11,621 nt of DNA from JBFMGS01 sp040752635 (GCA_040752635.1 JBFMGS010000061.1:1-11621), one strand, 5' to 3'; shown: positions 1 to 6,150, counted from the first letter of the stretch. The notes: a model not told the origin generated them from the sequence alone. Program-made: numbers and translations.

Positions 1-1
1 G

Positions 2-598
2 GCTGTGGTGTGCCTTGCCGTGGTCGGGGTATTCTGCAGCGGGGTCGCCGTGGCCGGGGAGCTATACTGCCTGCCGAGGGACTTCTCGGACACGCAAGGC
101 GCGAACGGGTGGTACTATCTGTCGGCGACCCGGCCGGGTCGCTACGAGGAACTCAGGTTCACAAACTCGGTTATCCCGTGGGGCGTCCAGAAATACCATT
201 GCTGGGCTGGGAATGCAAGGTATCTGCAGATCACGGGCGTTGACGGGGAAGCCTTCATCCAGACCGGAGAGGGCAGGGACACCGCCGTGGCCTGGGAGGC
301 ACCAAGGGCCGGCACGGTGGAGGTTTTTGGGATGATGATAGCGACCTCTAACAGTAATACGTACAACTCGTGGATGGGTCCGAAGGGCGACGACGGCATT
401 ATGTTCAGCATTCTAAAAGGGCAGGCCACCATCGCCGGGCCGGTGAGGGTGCTTCACGGCGCAGAGCAAGTTCAAGTGCTTACAGCGACCACGCCCGTGG
501 CGCCGGGGGAAAGGATAGTCTTCTACCAGGCACGAGGCAACTGGCAGGACGGAGACGCGGCCTACTACTGCTTCACTGTCCACTATGTTGACCGGTAG
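2..598 (+). CDS. Secreted beta-sandwich-like protein, 5' partial
   Basis: This is probably an exported accessory or binding protein of unknown ligand. The reading frame is open to the left edge. The first in-window start candidate (GTG at 5) leaves a hydrophobic segment with no positively charged n-region, so the true start almost certainly lies to the left. Numbered from that GTG, a signal-peptide core ends near AVA (residues 15-17), and the mature part begins around GELYC. The pattern QG-x-N-x-WYY (residues 31-38), then a D-x-AVxWxAPxAGTVEV strand pair, then GDDGIMFSILKG, and a closing FTVHY strand resembles a recurring beta-sandwich domain appended to secreted carbohydrate-active proteins. 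That resemblance is from memory of the motif, not a search. No catalytic motif is visible. It ends 40 bases before the next secreted gene, so the two are probably co-transcribed. The alternative is a surface protein unrelated to sugars. Confidence 0.6.
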   Translation, partial: AVVCLAVVGVFCSGVAVAGELYCLPRDFSDTQGANGWYYLSATRPGRYEELRFTNSVIPWGVQKYHCWAGNARYLQITGVDGEAFIQTGEGRDTAVAWEAPRAGTVEVFGMMIATSNSNTYNSWMGPKGDDGIMFSILKGQATIAGPVRVLHGAEQVQVLTATTPVAPGERIVFYQARGNWQDGDAAYYCFTVHYVDR

Positions 599-638
599 AC
601 GCGTCATTTCAGGACCTCAATGAGGAGGGAGAAGAGAC

Positions 639-1367
639 ATGACACGGCTCATCGCGATGGGAACCGTCGTTGTGCTGCTACTTGTGTTGGTCTCGGGCCA
701 GACGGCCGGGGCGACGGTCGGGGCGACCGTGGGACAGGTGCTGATAGAAGGCGCCCCATCGCCCGGAACGCCGAGCGACTCGGTGTACCGGATGAAATAC
801 ATAACCAGCGGCAAGGTGGACGGGAAGCTCGACGACTGGAGATCTATTGGGGTGCTCGCAACGGATCCCATCGGTGATGTCCCGCACGGCTGGGGTTACA
901 CCGCGGACCTGAGCGAAGTGTACGGAATGCGAGAAGGGGGCGGGGCGTACGCCTTCCTCCTGTTGCTCTCAGAAAGCGGACCTGTTCCGCCTGTTCAGCC
1001 AAAGTATGTGATTGTGTTTGTGAACCCGCTTGATAGGACGAAGGTCATGGAAGTCGCGCTCGATCCTGAGACGAAGTCCATCCTGGTCATTCCAGGCGAG
1101 CAGCCCAACAACCCAAAGGTGTTGAGCTCCAAATCCGGGGCGTACTGCATCCTGAGCATGGGAGGGGACCCGCTTCTTGCTGGCTCGTTCATCAGAGTCG
1201 CAAATGGGTGCCCGTTTATCGAGGTGAAGATACCCACTTCGGAGCGGAACCGGGTTCTCGGCGGAGGGTCCCCGGAGGTTTACTTCGCTGTGTACACGGT
1301 TGACCCTGGAACCGGTGCGGTGATCGACGCCACAGATCTTGTGGGTTCCTGTCTCCTCAGGTTCTAA
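639..1367 (+). CDS. Secreted protein with CBM9/DOMON-like N-terminus
   Basis: This 242-residue protein has no function I can name. The ATG at 639 follows a strong ribosome site (GAGGAGGGA, 622-630) at 8 bases. Residues 1-25 form a signal peptide: MTR, then a Val/Leu-rich core, with cleavage likely after TAGA. A short tandem (ATVG-ATVG) sits at the start of the mature chain. From about residue 55, ITSGKVDGKLDDW followed by a D-P-I-G-D segment and a YAFLLLLSES strand resembles the opening of family-9-type carbohydrate-binding or DOMON beta-sandwich domains (V/I-DG-x-LD-x-W). The rest is predicted beta-rich, with two cysteines in the middle (YCIL and GCPF) and one near the end (GSCLLRF). It lies in tandem with the other secreted gene. 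It could be a surface-anchored sugar- or haem-binding module, or simply a structural exoprotein. Confidence 0.7.
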   Translation: MTRLIAMGTVVVLLLVLVSGQTAGATVGATVGQVLIEGAPSPGTPSDSVYRMKYITSGKVDGKLDDWRSIGVLATDPIGDVPHGWGYTADLSEVYGMREGGGAYAFLLLLSESGPVPPVQPKYVIVFVNPLDRTKVMEVALDPETKSILVIPGEQPNNPKVLSSKSGAYCILSMGGDPLLAGSFIRVANGCPFIEVKIPTSERNRVLGGGSPEVYFAVYTVDPGTGAVIDATDLVGSCLLRF

Positions 1368-1375
1368 CGTACTTT

Positions 1376-1411
1376 CAGCATGTGCGTGCCCAGCCAAGCA
1401 CACGTCTGCTG
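1376..1411 (+). terminator. Hairpin after second secreted gene (weak terminator)
   Basis: Nine bases past the stop codon, CAGCA (1376-1380) can pair with TGCTG (1407-1411), and TGTGC (1381-1385) with GCACA (1398-1402). A 4-base bulge and a 12-base loop remain unpaired. No T-run follows, so it is a poor intrinsic terminator. It may be a 3'-end stabiliser or chance. Confidence 0.25.
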
Positions 1412-1748
1412 ACCGGTCCGCCATGAGTCGGAGGCGCCGTGAGATAACGGTTAACTGGTCTGTCCGGCTTCTTTCTACCCAACGCGCCGGTTGGTGGGGT
1501 GCTGGCCAGCGCCTCAGCGGTCGGGAAGTGTTTGTCCGCAAGGGCGAAGCGTTCTTCGGCGAGACTCAGTACTACCCTGTCACGTATGCATTCTTTGGTA
1601 GAATGGGGAGGGCGAAGGCCGCTGAGGGCAAGCGCCGGTCTGCCAAATGGCGCCCCCCCTCGCCTGCGGCTCTAATACCCTTTTCGAGGTAAGGAACTGT
1701 CCTCATCTCATTTGCTCTGCGGATCGTCTACGAACTGCTATCGTGCTG
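1412..1748. other. Intergenic gap without a convincing gene
   Basis: This stretch separates the secreted pair from the aspA-hydF unit. An open frame from inside the upstream gene to 1692 is rich in Arg and Ser, lacks a ribosome site at a sensible start, and resembles no family. I see no RNA gene, insertion sequence or strong hairpin with a T-run. A TAGAAT hexamer at 1599-1604 has no acceptable -35 partner. Confidence 0.5.
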
Positions 1749-1777
1749 TTGCCGAATTGCAGGGGCCGCATTATAAT
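1749..1777 (+). promoter_or_regulatory. Sigma-A-type promoter of the aspA-hydF unit
   Basis: TTGCCG (1749-1754, 4 of 6 bases match the -35 consensus) is followed after exactly 17 bases by a perfect TATAAT (1772-1777). Transcription should start near 1784, at the GGG of the leader. This is the best promoter in the window by consensus. Confidence 0.7.
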
Positions 1778-1835
1778 CTAACTGGGCCCTGATAGGCGAG
1801 GGTTTTGGTCCAGACCTAAAGGGGGAGACAACAGC

Positions 1836-1940
1836 ATGGCGGCCTTCCCTGCGAAAAGGGTTTCACCTGCCTTCAAGGGGGTAGCGGAGCATGGGTCGAA
1901 AGCCTGCTTTCGTGGGGGAAAGGCAGGCTTTTCTGCTTAA
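1836..1940 (+). CDS. 34-residue leader ORF upstream of aspA
   Basis: An ATG at 1836 is preceded by a strong ribosome site (GGGGGAG, 1821-1827) at 8 bases and opens 34 codons ending in TAA at 1938-1940. The predicted peptide is small and basic, with 8 Ala, 5 Gly, 4 Lys, 2 Arg, 4 Phe and one Cys (residue 24). It contains no Asp, so classical attenuation by aspartate-codon stalling is not supported. A loose motif of small residue, Phe, basic residue and Gly recurs (AFKG at 12-15, CFRG at 24-27). It has no signal peptide or membrane segment. Codons 22-32 overlap the terminator-like hairpin, so a ribosome translating this frame would open the hairpin and favour read-through into aspA. It could be a regulatory leader peptide, a small functional protein, or a chance frame. 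The ribosome site and placement argue against chance. Confidence 0.45.
   Translation: MAAFPAKRVSPAFKGVAEHGSKACFRGGKAGFSA
1899..1937 (+). terminator. Intrinsic-terminator-like hairpin in the aspA leader
   Basis: AAAGCCTGC (1899-1907) pairs perfectly with GCAGGCTTT (1923-1931). The stem is extended inward by TTT/AAA (1908-1910 with 1919-1921) past one bulged G, with a GT-rich loop. The T-tract is short (TTTTCTGCTT, 1929-1938). A second GCAGGC copy (1941-1946) and the 12-base palindrome CTGCTTAAGCAG (1933-1944) follow directly. It lies upstream of, not after, aspA, consistent with conditional termination. Confidence 0.5.
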
Positions 1941-2012
1941 GCAGGCAAGCGTGCCAACCGCGGCGACATGCGCTGGACTCGAGAGCAGCCTCATGCAAAA
2001 GGGAGTTGGGCA

Positions 2013-3458
2013 ATGTCACTCTATCGCGTGGAAAAGGACTTGCTGGGTCAAAGGGAAATACCCCAGGAAGCTTATTACGGCATTCATACCCTGCGCGCAA
2101 AGGAGAACTTTGCCGTCTCTGGAATGCCTGTTCACCGGGATTTGATATGGGCCCTTGCTCTGGTCAAGAAAGCGGCTGCTCTCGCCAACATGGAGGTCGG
2201 ATTGCTCGACCCCCGCATCGCTCGGGCCATAGCCCTCGCGGCGGAGGAACTCGCTGAGGGGCAATGGCGCGACCAAATCGTCGTGGATGCTTTTCAGGGC
2301 GGCGCAGGCACCTCGACCAACATGAACGTTAACGAGGTGATCGCCAACCGGGCCATCGAAATCCTGGGCGGGACCCGGGGCGACTACACCCTGGTGAACC
2401 CGCTCGACCACGTTAACCTGGGGCAATCCACCAACGATGTCTACCCCACGGCTCTTCGCGTGGCGGCCATCAAGCTCGTAAGAGAACTCAGCCAGGCCAT
2501 GGCCACCTTACAAGGGGCGTTGCAGGCCAAGGAAAAGGAGTTCGCTGCGGTTCTCAAGATCGGCCGCACCGAAATGCAGGATGCGGTCCCCATCACCCTC
2601 GGCCAGGAGTTCAGCGCTTACGCTGAGGCTGTGGCCCGCGACTGGTGGCGGCTCTATAAGTCCGAGGAGCGACTCCGCCAGGTCAACTTGGGTGGAACCG
2701 CCGTCGGTACCGGGCTCAACGCCAGCCGCCGCTATATATACCGCGTTATTGAGATCCTCCGGGAGCTCACCGGCTTCGGATTGGCCCGGGCTGAAAACAC
2801 CGTCGAGGCGACTCAAAACGCCGATGTATTCGCTGAAGTCTCGGGCTTCGTAAAGGCTGCCGCTGTCAACCTCGCCAAGATAGCAGGCGATCTGAGGCTC
2901 CTATCCTCAGGGCCGCGGGCGGGGCTGGGCGAAATCAAGCTGCCGGAAGTGCAGGCGGGATCCTCCATGATGCCCGGCAAAGTGAACCCCGTAATACCGG
3001 AGATGGTGACGCAAGTGGCTTACCAGGTAATGGCAAGTGACATGGCCATCGACATGGCGGCGGCCTCAGGGCAACTGGAGCTAAACGCTTTCCTCCCCCT
3101 GATCGCCCATAATCTGCTCCAGTCTCTCGAGATGATGGCCAAAGTCTCGAGATTGCTGGCAGAGAAGTGCGTCCGGGGCATCCAGGCCGACGAGGCGCGA
3201 TGCCGGCAACTGCTGGAAGCCAGCCACGGCCTCATCACTGCCTTCGTGCCGTACCTGGGTTACGAGAAGGCGACCGAAGTGGTCTTGCGGGCCGTCGAGA
3301 CCCGGCGGCCCGTCACAGAGTTGGTGATAGAGGAAGGATTGTTCACCAAGGACGAAGTCGAAGCCATCCTCCGGCCCCAGGAGCTTACAACCCCTGGAGT
3401 AGCCGGGGTGCGCTACTTAAAGCAAACGCGCGCTTTGCGCGGGGACGGTGACGAATAG
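2013..3458 (+). CDS. aspA: Aspartate ammonia-lyase (aspartase)
   Basis: It catalyses reversible L-aspartate to fumarate plus ammonium, in the cytoplasm as a homotetramer of the aspartase/fumarase superfamily. The ATG at 2013 has a ribosome site (GGGAG, 2001-2005) at 7 bases and gives 481 residues, normal for the family. The in-frame ATG at 1968 lacks one and would add 15 atypical residues. Family landmarks in order are GTSTNMNVNE (99-108), GQSTNDVYP (137-145), the GRT-x-x-QDAVP region (184-193, reading GRTEMQDA where I recall GRTQLQDA or GRTHLQDA in well-studied aspartases), LLSSGPRAGL (296-305), and the mobile catalytic loop signature GSSMMPGKVNP (316-326) with the presumed base Ser318. It overlaps hydF by one base, so the two are translationally coupled. 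With this partner, ammonium supply for the amine of the H-cluster azadithiolate bridge is an attractive role (inference). A fumarate hydratase is less likely given the aspartase-like N-terminus (YRVEKDLLG, YYGIHTLRA). Confidence 0.92.
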   Translation: MSLYRVEKDLLGQREIPQEAYYGIHTLRAKENFAVSGMPVHRDLIWALALVKKAAALANMEVGLLDPRIARAIALAAEELAEGQWRDQIVVDAFQGGAGTSTNMNVNEVIANRAIEILGGTRGDYTLVNPLDHVNLGQSTNDVYPTALRVAAIKLVRELSQAMATLQGALQAKEKEFAAVLKIGRTEMQDAVPITLGQEFSAYAEAVARDWWRLYKSEERLRQVNLGGTAVGTGLNASRRYIYRVIEILRELTGFGLARAENTVEATQNADVFAEVSGFVKAAAVNLAKIAGDLRLLSSGPRAGLGEIKLPEVQAGSSMMPGKVNPVIPEMVTQVAYQVMASDMAIDMAAASGQLELNAFLPLIAHNLLQSLEMMAKVSRLLAEKCVRGIQADEARCRQLLEASHGLITAFVPYLGYEKATEVVLRAVETRRPVTELVIEEGLFTKDEVEAILRPQELTTPGVAGVRYLKQTRALRGDGDE

Positions 3459-4756
3459 TGAGTTTGAACGTTACCCCGAGTGCACAGCGGCTGCACATCG
3501 CCATCTTCGGACGGCGCAACGCCGGCAAGTCCAGCCTGATCAATGCTGTGACCAACCAGCATGTGGCCATTGTTTCGGACATCCCCGGCACTACCACCGA
3601 CCCGGTTGCCAAGGCCATGGAGCTTCTGCCGCTGGGGCCTGTGGTCATCATCGACACAGCGGGATTGGATGATGTGGGGCCCCTTGGCGAGTTGCGGGTT
3701 CAAAGAAGCCTTGCGGTGCTCAACAAAACCGACCTTGTTCTCCTGGTAATTGACCCCGGGCAGGAGATCGGGGAATATGAGCGCGATGTGGTAACGCGGG
3801 CAAGGCAGCAAAACGTGCCCGTGGTAGGGGTCGTCAACAAGGCTGACCTCTACCCCGATGCAGCCAGCCGTCCCTGGCGGGAGGAACTCGACATTCCTTT
3901 TGTCGTGGTGAGTGCTTTGAAGCGGCAAGGCATAGACAACCTCAAAATGGCAATCGTACAGGCTGCACCCAAGGACTGGACCATGCCAACCATCGTAGGC
4001 GACTTGATTCAGCCCGGGGACCTTGTCGTGCTGGTGATCCCCATAGACAAGGCGGCCCCCAAGGGCAGGCTCATTCTACCGCAGCAACAGGTTATCAGGG
4101 ACGTGCTGGAAAGCGACGCTGCAGCGCTGGTGGTCAAGGAGCGGGAACTCAGGCATGCTTTGGCTAGCCTCACCACCAGACCCGGGCTGGTGGTCACCGA
4201 TTCCTCAGCCTATCTGAAGGCCGCTGCCGATACCCCGCTGGATGTGCCGTTTACTTCCTTTTCGATTCTCTTTGCCAGGTACAAAGGAGATCTCCCCACG
4301 CTCGTGGCAGGGGTCAGGGCGGTGAAGGACCTCAAGCCAGGGGATAAAGTCCTGATTGCGGAGGCCTGCACTCATCATCCTGTCCAGGATGATATCGGGC
4401 GGGTGAAGATTCCGCGGTGGCTCCGACAAGTGGCCGGTGGGGAGCTGGTATTCGACGTGGTAAGCGGCGGCAGCATGCTACCGGAGAATCTCGGAGACTA
4501 CAAGCTGGTCGTCCATTGCGGGGCCTGCATGTTAAACCGCAGGGAGATGCTCCACCGGATAATGCAGGCTCAGAGTGCGGGCGTGCCCATTGCCAACTAC
4601 GGGGTGTTCATGGCCCAGATCCACGGAGTGTTGAAGCGAGCATTGTCTCCTTTCCCTCAGGCTCTGGCCGTTCTCGAGCCTGAGGAGGCGGATTTGGAAG
4701 ACGACCTCCTCAGCGCCATTGTCTCGGGCTTGCCAATAACGCGGCTAAGCCGATAG
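3458..4756 (+). CDS. hydF: [FeFe]-hydrogenase H-cluster maturation GTPase HydF
   Basis: HydF is the scaffold on which the diiron subcluster is completed before transfer to apo-hydrogenase. GTG at 3458 shares its G with the aspA stop codon (TAGTG), giving 432 residues. The N-terminal GTPase domain shows G1 GRRNAGKS (18-25), G2 near TTTD (45-48), G3 DTAG (66-69), G4 NKAD (127-130) and G5 SA (152-153). A middle dimerisation region follows. The C-terminal cluster-binding domain carries the full signature CxH (Cys304, His306), a 46-residue gap, then HCxxC (His353, Cys354, Cys357), which holds the [4Fe-4S] cluster. Nothing essential is missing. The partner radical-SAM maturases HydE and HydG and any hydrogenase subunit are absent from the window, so they must lie elsewhere if the system works. 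Fusion or truncation is not seen. Confidence 0.95.
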   Translation: MSLNVTPSAQRLHIAIFGRRNAGKSSLINAVTNQHVAIVSDIPGTTTDPVAKAMELLPLGPVVIIDTAGLDDVGPLGELRVQRSLAVLNKTDLVLLVIDPGQEIGEYERDVVTRARQQNVPVVGVVNKADLYPDAASRPWREELDIPFVVVSALKRQGIDNLKMAIVQAAPKDWTMPTIVGDLIQPGDLVVLVIPIDKAAPKGRLILPQQQVIRDVLESDAAALVVKERELRHALASLTTRPGLVVTDSSAYLKAAADTPLDVPFTSFSILFARYKGDLPTLVAGVRAVKDLKPGDKVLIAEACTHHPVQDDIGRVKIPRWLRQVAGGELVFDVVSGGSMLPENLGDYKLVVHCGACMLNRREMLHRIMQAQSAGVPIANYGVFMAQIHGVLKRALSPFPQALAVLEPEEADLEDDLLSAIVSGLPITRLSR

Positions 4757-4815
4757 GACTCGGCGCGGCGAGCGCGGCAGCGTAAGCCGCAGGTTCATAC
4801 TCCTTTTACTTGCCT
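4757..4815. other. Gap after hydF with a small GC hairpin
   Basis: GCGGC (4774-4778) and GCCGC (4786-4790) can form a 5-base-pair hairpin. It is followed by a pyrimidine-rich stretch rather than a clean T-run, so I do not call a terminator. Nothing else is seen before the Pho-box candidate. Confidence 0.3.
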
Positions 4816-4868
4816 GTTACAATCTTTAACACTCGCGTCATCCTGCCTTAAAGACCTGCTGCGATAAT
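4816..4868 (+). promoter_or_regulatory. Candidate Pho box and -10 element of pstS
   Basis: GTTACA (4816-4821), TTAACA (4826-4831) and TTAAAG (4848-4853) lie at offsets of 10 and 22 bases, with a degenerate unit (GTCATC) at the intermediate position. This fits PhoP half-sites spaced about 11 bases. GATAAT (4863-4868, 5 of 6 match to -10) begins 9 bases after the last unit, placing the repeats at about -58 to -22. That is where PhoP sites sit in Gram-positive pho promoters. The array is weaker than the one ahead of pstB. Confidence 0.5.
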
Positions 4869-4934
4869 GAAAGCGGATGGGGACAACTGAAAGCGACAGG
4901 AGCTTCCGCCTGCACCCGAGCGACGCTGAAAGCG
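4868..4934 (+). repeat. Three copies of TGAAAGCG in the pstS leader
   Basis: Exact 8-base direct repeats start at 4868, 4888 and 4927, 20 and 39 bases apart (about two and four helical turns). The first overlaps the last base of the -10 element. Function is unknown. They could be a DNA-binding array, an RNA-binding motif array, or chance. Confidence 0.5.
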
Positions 4935-5107
4935 CCGGGCCCAACAGGGACCCTGTCACCTTTGCTTCGCCCTGCAGGTGGGTGCCCAGATGATCCCGGC
5001 GTCCGCACCCTCTGGCACCGTGACAGGTGGAAGGCCCTGATGACATATGCGACTACAACGCAATCACACCCATGGAAGAATGCAAGAGTCAGAGGAGGTT
5101 TTCGACG
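4875..5107 (+). other. Long untranslated leader of pstS
   Basis: If the -10 at 4863 is used and the GTG at 5108 is the start, the leader is about 230 bases. Besides the TGAAAGCG copies it contains a perfect 8-base inverted repeat, CCTGTCAC (4952-4959) with GTGACAGG (5020-5027), which encloses 60 bases. No known riboswitch core is recognised. An in-frame ATG at 5027 and another at 5072 exist, but neither has a good ribosome site. Confidence 0.4.
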
Positions 5108-5959
5108 GTGAAGCTGGTATCACGAGGCATAGTAACTGGGCTCTTAGTGCTTCTAGTTGCATTCGTTCTGGGTCCCAGCATGAGTTGCGTCCAGGCCCGT
5201 TCTCAGATCACAGTGCAGGGCTCCACGACCGTCCTCCCGATTGCTCAGAGAGCTGCGGAGGTGTTCATGTCCAAGAATCCCGATGTCTCCATTTCAGTGA
5301 GAGGTGGAGGGTCCGGCAACGGCATAGCTGCGCTCATCGACAACGCTGTCCAGATCGCGAATGCATCCAGGTTCATCAAGTTCGACGAGGTCAAGAAAGC
5401 GGTCGGAAACGGCGTCTACCCTGTCCCCCATCGCATCGCCATGGACGGCATCGCAGTGGTCGTCAATCCCAAGAACTCCGTTGAGAAGCTCACAATAGAC
5501 CAGCTCAAGAGGATCTACACCGGCGAGGTCACCAATTGGAAACAGGTCGGCGGGCCCGACATGAAGATCGTCGTGGTGTCGCGCGACACAAGCTCGGGCA
5601 CGTACGAAGTATTCGAAGAGCTCGTCCTCAAAGGAGCGAGGGTCACGCCCGGCGCCCTTCTCCAGGCGTCCAACGGCACCGTCTCCGACGTCGTGTCCAG
5701 GACCCCCGGCGCAGTAGGCTATGTTGGGCTGGCCTACCTCTCGGACAAGCTCAAGGCTGTGAAGATTGGAATCTCTGAGAAGGCTTATATTGAGCCGTCT
5801 CTTGCCACCGTCCAGTCGGGCCAGTACCCGATAGCAAGAGCGCTCTACATGTTCACAAGCGGCTGGCCGACGGGCGATGCGGCAAGGTTTATCGCCTTCA
5901 TCCTTAGCGCTGAAGGCCAGAAGATCGTGAAGGAAGAGGGATTCGTCCCTCTCTGGTAA
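5108..5959 (+). CDS. pstS: Phosphate ABC transporter substrate-binding protein PstS
   Basis: This extracytoplasmic high-affinity phosphate-binding protein delivers phosphate to PstCA. GTG at 5108 follows a near-perfect AGGAGG (5093-5098) at 9 bases and gives 283 residues with a textbook signal peptide (MKLVSRG plus a hydrophobic core to about residue 22). Upstream in-frame ATGs would bury that signal behind 12-27 polar residues. A cysteine at residue 27 (SMSC) is a poor lipobox match, so lipid anchoring is uncertain; cleavage near VQA (28-30) is the alternative. The mature part starts ITVQGSTTVLP (34-44), then GGGSGNGIAALI (66-77), and RDTSSGTYEVFEE (159-171) supplies the conserved phosphate-contacting SGT-x-E region. 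The C-terminus (FILSAEGQKIVKEEGFVPL) is typical. The start of the pstSCA arm, it probably responds to phosphate starvation through the upstream Pho box. Confidence 0.93.
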   Translation: MKLVSRGIVTGLLVLLVAFVLGPSMSCVQARSQITVQGSTTVLPIAQRAAEVFMSKNPDVSISVRGGGSGNGIAALIDNAVQIANASRFIKFDEVKKAVGNGVYPVPHRIAMDGIAVVVNPKNSVEKLTIDQLKRIYTGEVTNWKQVGGPDMKIVVVSRDTSSGTYEVFEELVLKGARVTPGALLQASNGTVSDVVSRTPGAVGYVGLAYLSDKLKAVKIGISEKAYIEPSLATVQSGQYPIARALYMFTSGWPTGDAARFIAFILSAEGQKIVKEEGFVPLW

Positions 5960-6044
5960 TAGCGTGCTAGGCGCCCGGGCAGCGGAGGAAGTATCGTGCA
6001 CCGATCAAATACGCCAGTCAAACAGGCCGCACCGATAACCTGCA

Positions 6045-6095
6045 GGGTAGGAGATCATCTCGAGTACATCTCCTGCCCTCTCCCCGTTGCCGGGG
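6045..6095 (+). other. Hairpins between pstS and pstC
   Basis: GGGTAGGAGAT (6045-6055) pairs with ATCTCCTGCCC (6068-6078) over 11 bases with one U-G pair and a 12-base loop. CCCCG (6082-6086) then pairs with CGGGG (6091-6095) around a TTGC loop. No T-run follows. Such elements between a binding-protein gene and its permease genes commonly protect the upstream mRNA or limit read-through, giving more PstS than PstC/PstA. That role is inferred here. Confidence 0.5.
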
Positions 6096-6108
6096 GATGA
6101 GCGGCTAG

Positions 6109-6135
6109 CCCGTTGGAGCGCGTTTCCCGTTGGAG
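6109..6135 (+). repeat. CCCGTTGGAG direct repeat before pstC
   Basis: Two exact copies of the 10-mer CCCGTTGGAG (6109-6118 and 6126-6135) lie 17 bases apart, just ahead of the pstC ribosome site. They may be a small duplication; no function can be assigned. Confidence 0.5.
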
Positions 6136-6150
6136 TAGGTTTGGGGAGGG

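Larger units (their letters stand above)
1784..2012 (+). promoter_or_regulatory. Structured leader of aspA-hydF, candidate attenuator or riboswitch
   Basis: The predicted transcript has a leader of about 230 bases before the aspA start. It can form GGGTTT/AGACCT (1800-1805 with 1812-1817), CCCT/AGGG (1847-1850 with 1857-1860), and GGCGG/CTGCC (1838-1842 with 1867-1871, one G-U pair) enclosing the second stem. The segment CCTGCCTT (1866-1873) is also perfectly complementary to AAGGCAGG (1920-1927), which overlaps the 3' arm of the terminator-like hairpin at 1899-1931. The two pairings exclude each other, giving a possible antiterminator/terminator switch. A 34-codon open frame runs through the whole switch. 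I checked the core motifs I remember for TPP, FMN, SAM, cobalamin, glycine, lysine, ZTP, NiCo, Moco, guanidine, fluoride, T-box and cyclic-dinucleotide RNAs and recognised none. The pairings are seen in the sequence; the regulatory role is inferred. Confidence 0.5.

Noticed and set aside
969..1541. 190-codon minus-strand open frame
   Set aside because: It is the antisense shadow of the second secreted gene, with atypical composition (Arg, His, Ser rich) and no ribosome site.
1339..1692. 117-codon open frame on the + strand overlapping the end of the second secreted gene
   Set aside because: It starts inside a real gene without a ribosome site and is rich in Arg, Ser and Pro with low-complexity runs. 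No family resemblance is seen, and the region otherwise looks intergenic.
1784..1940. Known RNA such as T-box, SRP RNA, 6S RNA or NiCo/Moco riboswitch
   Set aside because: The core motifs I remember (T-box sequence, SRP GGAA-type motif, 6S paired ends, ligand-pocket sequences) are not found at the expected places. A covariance search is needed to be certain.
1968..2012. Upstream ATG for aspA
   Set aside because: It adds 15 residues unlike aspartase N-termini and has no ribosome site. The ATG at 2013 has GGGAG at 7 bases and begins with the expected YRVEKDLLG.
5294..6001. 235-codon minus-strand open frame
   Set aside because: It lies opposite pstS. GC-rich codon bias opens antisense frames, and its composition is Asp/Arg/His-rich with no motif.
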